Assembly (NCBI RefSeq): GCF_000495835.1
Contig: NZ_AWGC01000029.1
Coordinates: forward strand, 1-64,000
Length of the DNA: 64,000 bases
DNA from: Asticcacaulis sp. AC402
GTDB taxonomy: Bacteria; Pseudomonadota; Alphaproteobacteria; Caulobacterales; Caulobacteraceae
Direction of reading: 5' to 3'
Under the pieces are notes generated by a model. It was given only the letters and a program-made list of their open reading frames with translations. It did not search any database and was not told the DNA's origin. Position 1 is the first letter of the stretch, and the number at the start of each line of letters is the position of its first letter. This document shows positions 44,545 through 53,416 of the stretch, in pieces. The position numbers and the translations under genes are program-made.

Positions 44545-46974
44545 ATGGCCGATGCGCCCAAACCGTTTAGTGGATTTGCCGGCTGGTTCAAAAACGAACA
44601 GCGCGTTGGCGATCGCCTGCCCTATGACCGCCTGCTCGACGACCGGACCATCATCCTGCGTGACGGGTCCCTGATGCAGTCCATCTATCTTGAAGGCTTC
44701 GCCTTCGAGACGGCCGACACTGAAGAGGTCAATCACCGCCAGATCGTTCGTGCGGCGGCCCTGCGCGCCGTCGGTTCGTCGCGGTTTGTCCTGTATCACC
44801 ACATTATCCGCCGCCGTGTCAGTGTCACCATGCCGGCGGCCTATGACGATCCGGTGTGCAGCCTGATCCAGCAGCAGTGGCAGGACAAGCTTAAGTCGCG
44901 CCAGCTGTTCGTCAACGACCTCTTTATCACCATCGTTCGCCGCAACCCCAAGGGCAAGGTCGGCTTTGCCGATGGCCTGGCGAGCATGCTGGGCCGCGGT
45001 GTCGGCGCCAATGCCGAGGCGGCCGCCCTGGCCAGCACCCATCGCGAGCTTCAGGCGGCCACGGAAGCCCTGATGGCGGCGTTGCAGGCCTACGGTCCGC
45101 GGCCACTCGGTGGTTACGACACGGCCAATGGCCGCTGCTCCGAGCCACTGGAGCTTTTGTCGTGTCTGTATAACGGCGAGATGCGGCCGGTGCTGAAACC
45201 GGTCAGCGATATCGGCCACTATCTGCCATACCGTCGTTCCTCCTTCGGCCTTGAGGCCATGGAACAGTCGAGCCTGGGCAATGGCAAGGACTTTTCGGCC
45301 ATATTGAGCCTGAAGGACTACCCGCCCCACGCCACGCCCGGCATGTGCGACTCGATCCTGCGCCTGCCTTTCGAAATGACCCTGACCGAGAGCTTCGCCT
45401 TCGTCGACCGTCAGATCGGCATGGAACGCATCAACCTGGCCCTGCGCCGGATGCGTGCCGCCGACGAAGAGGCCATGTCGCTGCGCCAGGGGTTGATCTC
45501 GGCCAAGGACGACCTCGCCACCGGCAATTTCGCGCTCGGCGAACACCATCTCAGCCTGCTGGTCCGCGCCAAGTCCCTGGCTGAACTGGACCCCGCTTCG
45601 GCCCAGTGTCTGGCGGCCCTGGCCGATCTCGGCGCCGTAGCGGTCCGTGAAGACGTCAATCTCGAACCGGCCTTCTGGGCGCAGTTTCCCGGCAACGAAC
45701 CCTATATCGCCCGCAAGGCGGTGATCTCGACCGGCGCCTATGCTTCTTTTGCTTCGCTGCATGGTTTTCCGATTGGCCAGCCCGAGGGCAATCATTGGGG
45801 CCAGGCGGTCAGCGTCTTCGAGACCTCGTCGGGCACGCCCTACTATTTCAACTTCCACAAAGCCGATCTTGGCAACTTCACCGTCATCGGGCCTTCGGGT
45901 TCGGGCAAGACGGTGGTGCTTAACTTCCTCGCTGCCCAGGCGCAGAAGTTCAAGCCGCGCACGGTGTTGTTCGACAAGGACCGCGGCGCCGAGATATTTA
46001 TTCGCGCCGTCGGCGGCCATTATGCCAGCCTGCGTCCGGGCGAGCCGACCGGCTTCAACCCCCTGCAACTGGCTGACAATGCCGGCAACCGGGCCTTCCT
46101 GCGGGCCATGATTGCGCAACTGCTGGCACGGCCGGAACTGCCGCTGAACTCGGAAGAAGAAGCGATCATCACCGAGGCGGTCGACGCCAATTTCGAGCAG
46201 GACCCGCAATATCGCCGCCTGCGCTATTTCCGCGAACTCCTGGGCGGCGCGCGCCGGCCGACCCATGGCGACCTGGCGGCGCGCCTCAACCCGTGGGTCG
46301 GGGACGGGGAAGCCGCCTGGCTGTTCGACAACGAAACCGATTTGCTCGATATGGACGCGCGCACGCTCGGCTTCGACATGACTCTGCTGCTCAATGAGCC
46401 GGTTTTGCGCACGCCGTGCATGATGTACCTGTTCCAGAGGGTCGAGGAACGTCTGGACGGCCAGCCGACCATCATCATTATCGACGAGGGCTGGAAGGCG
46501 CTGGACGACGAGATCTTTGCCGCCGCCATCCGCAACTGGATGAAGACGCTGCGCAAGCGCAATGCCATACTGGGCTTCGGCACCCAGTCAGCGCGCGACG
46601 CTCTCGACAGCCGCATCTCGACCGCCATCATCGAACAGGCCGCGACTCAGATATTCATGCCCAATCCGCGCGCCCAGGTCGAGGATTACTGCGACGGCTT
46701 TGGCCTTACGGTGCATGAGTTGGACCTGATCCGGGCGATACCGGCCCATTCCCGCGCCTTCCTGGTTAAGCACGGCAACCATAGCGTCGTCGCGCGCCTG
46801 GACTTAAGCACCATGCCGGATATACTGACCGTGCTTTCGGGCCGTGAAAGCACGGTGCGCCAGCTTGACGAACTGCGGGCGCAGTATGGCGACGATCCGC
46901 GCGACTGGTGGCAGCCTCTGATCGGCACACCCTATCCCGAAACATCGGCGCCCAGAAAGCGGGGCCACGCATGA
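44545..46974 (+). CDS. virB4: VirB4-family ATPase of the type IV secretion system
   Basis: A 809-aa protein from ATG 44545. The N-terminal domain (FKNEQRVGDRLPYDRLLDDR) leads into the ATPase with Walker A GPSGSGKT (about 449-456) and Walker B IIIIDEGWKAL (about 643), plus GFGTQSARDAL (motif C/arginine region) and EDYCDGFGL. These are intact. VirB4 powers pilus assembly and substrate transfer. The last 4 nt overlap the virB6 start (ATGATG). Confidence 0.95.
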   Translation: MADAPKPFSGFAGWFKNEQRVGDRLPYDRLLDDRTIILRDGSLMQSIYLEGFAFETADTEEVNHRQIVRAAALRAVGSSRFVLYHHIIRRRVSVTMPAAYDDPVCSLIQQQWQDKLKSRQLFVNDLFITIVRRNPKGKVGFADGLASMLGRGVGANAEAAALASTHRELQAATEALMAALQAYGPRPLGGYDTANGRCSEPLELLSCLYNGEMRPVLKPVSDIGHYLPYRRSSFGLEAMEQSSLGNGKDFSAILSLKDYPPHATPGMCDSILRLPFEMTLTESFAFVDRQIGMERINLALRRMRAADEEAMSLRQGLISAKDDLATGNFALGEHHLSLLVRAKSLAELDPASAQCLAALADLGAVAVREDVNLEPAFWAQFPGNEPYIARKAVISTGAYASFASLHGFPIGQPEGNHWGQAVSVFETSSGTPYYFNFHKADLGNFTVIGPSGSGKTVVLNFLAAQAQKFKPRTVLFDKDRGAEIFIRAVGGHYASLRPGEPTGFNPLQLADNAGNRAFLRAMIAQLLARPELPLNSEEEAIITEAVDANFEQDPQYRRLRYFRELLGGARRPTHGDLAARLNPWVGDGEAAWLFDNETDLLDMDARTLGFDMTLLLNEPVLRTPCMMYLFQRVEERLDGQPTIIIIDEGWKALDDEIFAAAIRNWMKTLRKRNAILGFGTQSARDALDSRISTAIIEQAATQIFMPNPRAQVEDYCDGFGLTVHELDLIRAIPAHSRAFLVKHGNHSVVARLDLSTMPDILTVLSGRESTVRQLDELRAQYGDDPRDWWQPLIGTPYPETSAPRKRGHA

Positions 46975-48254
46975 TGCTCCAGGCGAATGTCTGCCGCCAG
47001 ATCACCCTGGTCGGTGAAACCTCGGTCTCCGGATCGCTGGAGGCCATGGACTGCCATATCAATGCGGCAGTCAAGGTCGGCTATGACAGGCTGTTCGGTG
47101 CGGGCGGGGCCTTTGGTTACGCCCTGACCACCATGCTGGTGATCTATGTCGCGCTTATCGCCTACGGTTTCCTGACCGGCCGGACGCAACTGACGGTGAC
47201 CATGATGTCGCCGCGCATCATGACCATGGTCCTGGTCCTGACGTTCGTTAGCGTGTGGCCGGCCTATCACGCTGTCTTCTATGGCCTGTTCATGGGCGGA
47301 CCGGACGAGGTGGCCGCAGCCCTGCTGGGGCACAAGGGCAGCGCGGTGATGAACTTCGCCCAGAATCTGGACGGTTTGTTTGTGCGCTTTGCGCAGATTG
47401 CGCGAACGCTCGACGGATCGACGTCGATTACGTCCTCGACGGCGCAGCAGCCGGAACTGGTCGCCACCCTGGTCCAGTCGAAGTCCATGCCGGTTACCCT
47501 GTTCTGGCTAAGCGGTTTGTTCCTGCTGTGCTCCACCCTGGGTGTGCTGATCCTGACGCGGCTGGTGCTGTACCTCCTGTTGATCCTGGGGCCGATCTTT
47601 ATCGTCCTGGCCCTGTTCCCGCAGACGCGCGGGCTGTTCAACGGCTGGATCCGCACCACGCTGATCTTTGCCCTGGCACCGCTGCTGACCGTTCTGGGCG
47701 GAACGGCAGCCCTGATGCTGTTCGCGCCGTTGCTGGACGCCATCGTGGCCGATCCTCAGCGCGCTGTACAGGCGGTCCAGCCGATGGTCATCCTGTTCAT
47801 GGGCTCTCTGATCTATGCGGCTTTCCTTTTCACCCTGATGTGGGTGGCGTCTTCGCTGGTCCGCGACTGGCAGGCTGCCCTGCGTGAGACGCCCAATGTG
47901 CGCGGCAACCCGGAGCCGGCCGCGCCTTCGTCATCGACCCAACAGGTTTCTATGTTCACCGATGCATCGGGCCGGAGCGTCAACGACGCCTATGCCCGCA
48001 CCGAGCCCCTGGTCACCGCGGTCATGCGCGACGGCGGGGGCGGGAGCGGGCAGAGCGGCGGCGGTGGCACCAATAGTCGGACCGAGGCTCTGGGGCTCTA
48101 CGATCCCCAGGCCAGGTCGACGTCCGGAGACCGATTCACCCGCGTCCAGGGCCTGGGTCAGCGGTTTCGTGACCGTACCTCGCCCACCGGCGTACCGTCC
48201 GCCGCCCAGGCGGCGCCCAAGCTTCCTCCTGCTACTCAGGAGCCTCGATCATGA
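46971..48254 (+). CDS. virB6: VirB6-family polytopic type IV secretion protein
   Basis: A 427-aa protein from ATG 46971. It has at least five membrane segments (for example about 45-65, 85-105, 180-210 and 255-285) with NGWIRTTLIFALAPLLTVL typical of VirB6/TrbL. The C-terminal 120 residues are hydrophilic, Gly/Ser/Gln-rich and probably periplasmic or cytoplasmic tail. VirB6 forms the inner-membrane channel. Its end overlaps the virB9 ATG by 4 nt, so no virB8 lies between them. Confidence 0.88.
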   Translation: MMLQANVCRQITLVGETSVSGSLEAMDCHINAAVKVGYDRLFGAGGAFGYALTTMLVIYVALIAYGFLTGRTQLTVTMMSPRIMTMVLVLTFVSVWPAYHAVFYGLFMGGPDEVAAALLGHKGSAVMNFAQNLDGLFVRFAQIARTLDGSTSITSSTAQQPELVATLVQSKSMPVTLFWLSGLFLLCSTLGVLILTRLVLYLLLILGPIFIVLALFPQTRGLFNGWIRTTLIFALAPLLTVLGGTAALMLFAPLLDAIVADPQRAVQAVQPMVILFMGSLIYAAFLFTLMWVASSLVRDWQAALRETPNVRGNPEPAAPSSSTQQVSMFTDASGRSVNDAYARTEPLVTAVMRDGGGGSGQSGGGGTNSRTEALGLYDPQARSTSGDRFTRVQGLGQRFRDRTSPTGVPSAAQAAPKLPPATQEPRS

Positions 48255-49054
48255 TGAAACACCAAACCCTGTTCCATTCCGCGTCTTTTGCCCTGCTGAC
48301 GCTCTTTGTAGTCTGCGGGGCCGCAATGCCGGCTTTTGCCCAGGACGATGAAGACGATATCCGTCTCACGACCATTCCCTTTGACGCCGGGGCGATCATC
48401 GGCCTGGAAGGCTGCCTGAATTTCCAGACCATGATCTCTTTCGAGGCTGGCGAGTTGATTGAGAATGTCGGCCTGGGTGACGCCGCCCAATGGCAGGTTA
48501 CGGCGAACCGGAAGGCCAACCTTCTCTTCGTCAAACCGTTAATCGCCAATGCCTTCTCCAACATGTCGATCGTCACCAACCGGCGCAGCTACAATTTTGA
48601 GCTGAACATGGCACCGTCAGGCGATTGCGCCAGGGGCCGCGTCGTCTACGATCTGCGCTTCCTGTATCCGCCGGCCCCGGCCCAGGCGACCAATGCCCCG
48701 GGCAAGCCTGTGGATCCCAACGGCTTCCTGCCGGTTCCGGAAAAGCGCAATACCGCCTATACCTATTCGGGTTCAGCCGGCCTGGTGCCGATCCGTATCT
48801 TCGACGATGGTGTCTCGACCTATCTGCGCTGGCCTGCCGGCGCGGAAACCCCGGCGGTCTATGCGCTGAATGCTGACAACAGCGAAAGCCTGATCAACTA
48901 TGCCACGCGCGGCGACTACATGGTGATTGAGCAGGTGGCGCGCGGCTTCGTCATGCGCCAGGGCGACTCGAAGACCATAGTGTTTAACGATTCCTACCGT
49001 GTCGAAGGTCTGGACGCTCTGTCGCCCAAGCCACGTCCCAAGGGAGGTAAGTAA
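48251..49054 (+). CDS. virB9: VirB9-family outer-membrane complex protein
   Basis: A 267-aa protein from ATG 48251 with a signal peptide (SFALLTLFVVCGAAMPAFA). The mature part has VirB9 features: IIGLEGCLNFQTMISF, WQVTANRKANLLFVKP, NRRSYNFEL, VVYDLRFLYPP, then a C-terminal domain with YTYSGSAGLVPIRIFDDG, RWPAG and SYRVEGLD. It forms the core complex with VirB10. The stop overlaps the virB10 ATG. Confidence 0.9.
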   Translation: MMKHQTLFHSASFALLTLFVVCGAAMPAFAQDDEDDIRLTTIPFDAGAIIGLEGCLNFQTMISFEAGELIENVGLGDAAQWQVTANRKANLLFVKPLIANAFSNMSIVTNRRSYNFELNMAPSGDCARGRVVYDLRFLYPPAPAQATNAPGKPVDPNGFLPVPEKRNTAYTYSGSAGLVPIRIFDDGVSTYLRWPAGAETPAVYALNADNSESLINYATRGDYMVIEQVARGFVMRQGDSKTIVFNDSYRVEGLDALSPKPRPKGGK

Positions 49055-50145
49055 TGGCCCGCAATCCGCTTCCCGCCGGCAACGATCCGCGCCTGAACCT
49101 GCCCGAGAGTGAGCTCGACGCCGCCTCTGCAAACGCTCTGCCGCAGGTTGCCAAAAAGGGCACGCTGGGTGATCAACTGGGCCTGGCTGCCGGTATCATC
49201 GGTGCGGTCGCACTGGGTCTGATCGCCATGCTCAGCATCCGCAACCCGCCGGCCGGACAACAGCCCCCGCCGCCGACCCAGGTGGCACCGCCGACCTCGA
49301 CCCTGCCGCCGATCGACCCCAGCGCCAATCCGCCGATGAGTAGTGAGACGCCGCCTCAGAGCTTTGTCCAGCCCATGCCGCCGGGCGCTAATCAACAGCC
49401 GCCCGCGACCCAGGCGCCAGTCGATCCTGCCGGGGGCCGAGCCCCGGCGATGATCGTCGACAATTCGCAGCCGCCGGGCACGGATACCCCGGCCGCCCAG
49501 GGTGCGGCACCGGGAACGGCGCCCCCCCCGGCGCTGAATCCCAATCAGCAGTTTCTGGCCTCGGCCAATGGCGAGGTTAGCCAGCGCGCCTGGCGTATTG
49601 GTGATCCGTCCAAGGTTGTGCCTCAGGGGGCGGTGATTCCGGCGACGCTGGAGACGGCGATCAATTCCGACCTGCCGGGCTATACGCGCGCCGTTGTTTC
49701 GCGCGACATCCGCAGTTTCGACGGCACCGCCATCCTGATTCCCAAGGGATCGCGCCTGATCGGCCAATACAAGAGCGGTCTGACCAGCGGTGAGACCCGC
49801 GCGTTTATCGTATGGAACCGGCTGATCCGTCCGGACGGCCTGTCAATCCAACTGGCCTCGCCGGCGACCGATGACCTGGGCCAGGCCGGCATGTCGGGCA
49901 AGGTTGACAGCCACTTTGCCAAACGTTTCGGTTCGGCGATCCTGCTGTCGGTGGTCAATGGTTTGTCCAGTGCCGCTGGCAGGAACGGGTCGACCATTGT
50001 CATCGGCTCATCGTCCGGCGCCACCGGCGTTATCGGCGAGGCCTTGTCGAACGACATCAAGATTCCGCCAACCATCAAGGTGCCGCAAGGCGCCTCGATT
50101 CAGGTTTTCACGGCCCGCGATCTCGATTTCAACCTGGGTCAGTGA
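49054..50145 (+). CDS. virB10: VirB10-family core complex protein
   Basis: A 363-aa protein from ATG 49054 (GGGAGG upstream). One inner-membrane helix (about 45-65, LAAGIIGAVALGLIAMLSI) precedes a long Pro/Gln-rich periplasmic linker (about 66-165). The C-terminal TrbI/VirB10 domain shows GAVIPATLETAINSDLPGY, DGTAILIPKGSRLIGQYKSG and DLGQAGMSGKVDSHFAKRFG. It spans both membranes. The end overlaps the GTG 50142 in the virB11 frame. Confidence 0.92.
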   Translation: MARNPLPAGNDPRLNLPESELDAASANALPQVAKKGTLGDQLGLAAGIIGAVALGLIAMLSIRNPPAGQQPPPPTQVAPPTSTLPPIDPSANPPMSSETPPQSFVQPMPPGANQQPPATQAPVDPAGGRAPAMIVDNSQPPGTDTPAAQGAAPGTAPPPALNPNQQFLASANGEVSQRAWRIGDPSKVVPQGAVIPATLETAINSDLPGYTRAVVSRDIRSFDGTAILIPKGSRLIGQYKSGLTSGETRAFIVWNRLIRPDGLSIQLASPATDDLGQAGMSGKVDSHFAKRFGSAILLSVVNGLSSAAGRNGSTIVIGSSSGATGVIGEALSNDIKIPPTIKVPQGASIQVFTARDLDFNLGQ

Positions 50146-50147
50146 CC

Positions 50148-51134
50148 ATGGCCGTAGCCAATGCAGACACTGTTATTCCGCTCGACGGGGTCTATCTGCG
50201 GACCTATCTCAAGCCGTTCATGGACTTTCTGGAACGCGACGAGGTTACGGAAATCCTGGTCAATAAACCGGGTGAAGTCTGGGTGGAAGCCGCGGGCCAG
50301 GCGGCGATGCAGCGCTTTGACATGCCTGAAGTCGACGACATCCTGCTGTCGCGCCTGGCCGCCCAGATCGCGCGCATGGCCCACCAGGGCATCAACCGCG
50401 AAAACCCGCTGCTGGCCGCCAGCCTGCCGACGGGGGAACGGGTGCAGCTTGTCGGGCCGCCGGCAGCGAAACACTGGGCCCTGGCCATCCGTCGCCACCG
50501 CATGGTCGATATGAGCCTGGACGACTATGACCGCGGTCCCATCCCCGATACGTCGCGCAAGGCCCGGCGCGACGATCTGGCCTTTGCTCACAAGCACCCG
50601 ATCACTTTTCTCAAAGAGGCGGTAGCCGCGCGCAAGACCATCCTGGTGTCGGGCGGTACCTCATCGGGCAAGACGACGTTTCTGAACGCCATGCTGAAGG
50701 CCATCCCGGCGCACGAGCGCATCATCCTGGTCGAGGACACGCCGGAAATCGTCGACAGCCATGCCAATTCTTTGCGCCTGGTGGCGGTCAAGGGCGATAT
50801 GGGCGAGGCGCGGGTGACCATCAACGACCTGCTGCAGGCCAGTCTGCGTCTGCGCCCGGACAGGATCATCGTCGGTGAAATCCGCGGCGAAGAGGCGAAC
50901 ACCTTCCTGCGCGCCATCAATACCGGCCACCCGGGTTCGTTCACCACCTGTCATGCCAATACGCCCAAGGGCGCACTGGAACAGGTAGCGCTGATGGTCC
51001 TGCAGTCGGGGACGCAATTGACGCGGAGCGAAACCCTGGCCTATGCCAATTCGCTGATCGATGTGGTCGTCCAGTTGGCCCGCCATGGCGGCGAACGCCT
51101 GGTGACAGATATCCACCTGCCGGTCGCGGAGTAG
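50148..51134 (+). CDS. virB11: VirB11-family hexameric ATPase
   Basis: A 328-aa protein; I use ATG 50148 (an in-frame GTG 50142 overlaps virB10). The N-terminal domain (PFMDFLERDEVTEILVNKPGE) and the RecA-like domain are complete: Walker A SGGTSSGKTT (about 167-176), Asp-box LVEDTPEI and the Walker-B/His-box region RPDRIIVGEIRGEE then TGHPGSFTTCHAN. It energises pilus assembly and substrate switching. It is the last gene of the operon; a CPBP gene on the other strand follows without a gap. Confidence 0.95.
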   Translation: MAVANADTVIPLDGVYLRTYLKPFMDFLERDEVTEILVNKPGEVWVEAAGQAAMQRFDMPEVDDILLSRLAAQIARMAHQGINRENPLLAASLPTGERVQLVGPPAAKHWALAIRRHRMVDMSLDDYDRGPIPDTSRKARRDDLAFAHKHPITFLKEAVAARKTILVSGGTSSGKTTFLNAMLKAIPAHERIILVEDTPEIVDSHANSLRLVAVKGDMGEARVTINDLLQASLRLRPDRIIVGEIRGEEANTFLRAINTGHPGSFTTCHANTPKGALEQVALMVLQSGTQLTRSETLAYANSLIDVVVQLARHGGERLVTDIHLPVAE

Positions 51135-51983
51135 TTAAGCGGGTTTCGGTTTTGCGATGCGGATCACGATCACTGCGGCGACCGTCAGGATCAGCACCCC
51201 TGCGACGGTGTCCCACCACATCAGGTCCGGTGTCCGTTGAGTCAGCAGGGCGGGGGCGTTCTTGAAGACGTCGTTATCCGATACCACGACGACCGCGCCG
51301 AAGATGTTGTTAACCATGTGCAGGGCGAAACCGAAGGCCAGGCCGCCAGTCCGGATGGCGACAAGCGCCAGAACGACACCAAAAAAGGTCGCCCACACTG
51401 CCTGAGGCAGGCCGTTGGGGATATGGCAGGCGCCAAAGATTAGACCGCTGATGAGCGAGGCTGTCATCGGCTGCTTCGTTGCCAGCAGCAGTCCCTGGGT
51501 CAGGTAACCGCGAAAAATATACTCCTCGGCAAAGGTCTGGATCGCAAGGGCCAGGCAGGTCACCGCCACCGCCGTCACGCTCAGCCTCTCGGCGGTCCAG
51601 GTGAAGCCGGCCGGCCGCAGGAGATAATCGATGCCGGTCATCACCGTCAGTACGGCCAGCCAGACAAGGCCGCCGGTGAAAAATCCAGGCCAGTCCCAGC
51701 GCCCGACGATATCGCGTGGTGTCTTGCCGTGCAGCAGTGGGACGACGGCGACGAAACCGAGCAGCAGGGCGCCGAAGACCAGGGCCAGGAAGCCGAAGAA
51801 CAGGACCGGGTTCTGCGGCGACTGCATCTGCTGCGCCACCTCCAGCGGACGCCCTGTCAACAGGACCGCGGGTATGGCGATGACGACCGCGACGACCGTG
51901 CCGACACTCAGGGCCAGGATCCAGCCCAGAACATAGCGCCACCCGTTGTTCTTGCCACGCGCGGCATAGTCGAGAAAGGTCAT
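51135..51983 (-). CDS. CPBP family intramembrane metalloprotease
   Basis: I place the start at the ATG at 51983, giving 282 aa. The open frame also runs 28 codons further upstream into MITE-like copy C. The protein has six to eight hydrophobic segments. The CPBP/Abi motifs are EEYIFRGY (EExxxR), FGACHIPNG (FxxxH) and HMVNN near the C-terminus, so the catalytic residues appear intact. The family includes CAAX-type prenyl proteases and bacteriocin self-immunity proteins; here the substrate is unknown. It is convergent with virB11. Confidence 0.88.
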   Translation of the reverse strand: MTFLDYAARGKNNGWRYVLGWILALSVGTVVAVVIAIPAVLLTGRPLEVAQQMQSPQNPVLFFGFLALVFGALLLGFVAVVPLLHGKTPRDIVGRWDWPGFFTGGLVWLAVLTVMTGIDYLLRPAGFTWTAERLSVTAVAVTCLALAIQTFAEEYIFRGYLTQGLLLATKQPMTASLISGLIFGACHIPNGLPQAVWATFFGVVLALVAIRTGGLAFGFALHMVNNIFGAVVVVSDNDVFKNAPALLTQRTPDLMWWDTVAGVLILTVAAVIVIRIAKPKPA

Positions 51984-52029
51984 GGCGTCAGCAAAGGCCT
52001 GACAGCGCCCGCTGTCAAGAACGCAGTAA

Positions 52030-52189
52030 TGCCAAGCCTCATAAAGAATGACTCCTGGTATTCGCATTTTTTCAGCTCAAACGCCGGACCAGGTGCCCCC
52101 CATGGCGCCTCGCAAAAGCTCGGGCGGCCAGAAACGTACGCTGGCGACGTTGCCAACCCGCGATGAACCAAGAATTTCGCGGGTTGGTG
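52030..52189. mobile_element. MITE-like element copy C (160 bp, inverted)
   Basis: It runs TGCCAAGCC...GGGTTGGTG, in the opposite orientation to copies A, B and D. It is flanked by TAA on both sides (52027-52029 and 52190-52192). It lies 46 nt upstream of the CPBP ATG, and an ATG inside it (52067, minus strand) is in frame with the CPBP gene. Confidence 0.85.
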
Positions 52190-52231
52190 TAATACCTATC
52201 AACGAAAAGATTGACACATCGACAGTAGGTA

Positions 52232-52440
52232 GACCCCTCCGCCTCGACGCGCTTCGCCCTTTGGGCTCGCTTGCTCGGCACCTCCCCATTTGAAATGGGG
52301 AGGAGAAGAAACCATTGAACATATTCTTTTTTCTCCTCCACATCCCTTCGATGGGGAGCGGGGTGGCCCGTGCCATGGCGAGCAAGCGGAGATCGAAGAT
52401 CGTAGCGCTGCCTGCCGGCGAGGCTCGAGACGGAGGGGTC
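52232..52440. repeat. Large CTCCCC-type inverted repeat pair
   Basis: The outer ends GACCCCTCCG and CGGAGGGGTC are inverted. Inside lies a perfect hairpin CCTCCCCATT / AATGGGGAGG (52281-52303), then an inverted divergent second copy (CCTCCACATCCC..., GGGGTGGCCCGTGCCATGG). It resembles the 18915-18990 repeat. It is the main content of the gap between copy C and the phosphoesterase gene. Confidence 0.6.
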
Positions 52441-52588
52441 CCATTGCGGAAAGAATGTCAAAGTCAAAGTGGGTTGGTGTTAATCCAAAAACGGGAACGC
52501 CTGAGCGGTGCGTCACACGTCTTGGATTAAGATGCGCTCCAAGGTTTGTGGGCTTTTAGTTTGCAGTGCAATACATTACATGGAGGGC

Positions 52589-53308
52589 ATGGCCTCCCAT
52601 ATTGCGCAACTCACCTATGCCATCGGCGACATCCACGGCTACGACGACCTGTTCGCGCGTCTCGTAGAGCGCATCCGCAACGATGCGGAGATGATCGGTG
52701 AACGGCCGCGGTTGATCCTGCTGGGTGACTATATCGATCGCGGACCGGCCTCACGCCAGGTGCTGGACCGGATCCTGCGGCTGCAAAAGGCGCCGTGGTG
52801 CGATTTCATCGCCTTGAAGGGCAATCACGAGGAGGCGCTGCTGCGCTTCCTCGCCAACCCGGTCTCGGGGGAGACGTGGCGGATCTGGGGCGGGGCTGCG
52901 ACCCTGGAGTCGTACGGTGTCGCCATGCCTTTCCTGGCCAACGATATCGATATCTGGTGCGACGTGCGCGATGATTTCGCCCGTGCCTTCGATCCGGCGC
53001 ATCTTGATTTGCTGCGGGCCATGCCGGTGTCGTTTCAGACCGATGACTATTTGTTCGTCCATGCCGGGGTCGATCCGGACGTACCGCTGGAAGACCAGGG
53101 ACCCGAGACCTTCATGTATATCCGTGGGCGGTTCCAGCTGGCCGAACAGGCGTGCCAGTATGTCGTGGTCCATGGCCATACGCCCGAAGACCCGGTGACG
53201 GATCTTGCATGGCGCATCGGCGTCGACAGCGGTGTCTACAAGATCGGCGTCCTGACGGCGGTGCGCCTGCGCAAAGACGAGCGGAAGCTGCTTCAGGTGG
53301 AGGCCTGA
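52589..53308 (+). CDS. Metallophosphoesterase, PPP-type (Ser/Thr phosphatase or ApaH-like)
   Basis: A 239-aa protein; the ATG at 52589 follows GGAGGGC directly, with another in-frame ATG 9 nt earlier. All PPP-family metal-binding motifs are present: GDIHG (about 14-18), LGDYIDRG (about 46-53), KGNHEE (about 76-81), FVHAGV (about 151-156) and VHGHTP (about 196-201). The reaction could be protein dephosphorylation or hydrolysis of diadenosine tetraphosphate. The sequence does not decide between them. Confidence 0.9.
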   Translation: MASHIAQLTYAIGDIHGYDDLFARLVERIRNDAEMIGERPRLILLGDYIDRGPASRQVLDRILRLQKAPWCDFIALKGNHEEALLRFLANPVSGETWRIWGGAATLESYGVAMPFLANDIDIWCDVRDDFARAFDPAHLDLLRAMPVSFQTDDYLFVHAGVDPDVPLEDQGPETFMYIRGRFQLAEQACQYVVVHGHTPEDPVTDLAWRIGVDSGVYKIGVLTAVRLRKDERKLLQVEA

Positions 53309-53330
53309 CAGCGTCGCTGCGCCGTCGCCT

Positions 53331-53391
53331 CTTCGCGTGAAAACACCCTCTTTCTGACACGCGGCCGCCATTAGAGCGGTATCACGCGAAG
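53331..53391. repeat. Inverted repeat after the phosphoesterase gene
   Basis: CTTCGCGTGA (53331-53340) pairs with TCACGCGAAG (53382-53391) around a 41-nt loop, followed by GACGCGAAGGCGCGAAAAAG. It lies between convergent genes and may be a terminator for one or both. Confidence 0.45.
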
Positions 53392-53416
53392 ACGCGAAGG
53401 CGCGAAAAAGTCTATC

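Noticed and set aside
44371-46266. A 631-codon open frame on the minus strand, antisense to virB4
   Set aside because: It lies wholly within the intact virB4 gene, has no recognisable domain, and long antisense frames are expected in GC-rich DNA.
43949-51134. The virB operon as part of an integrative conjugative element
   Set aside because: No relaxase, coupling protein, integrase or attachment sites accompany it, and it is flanked by core genes.
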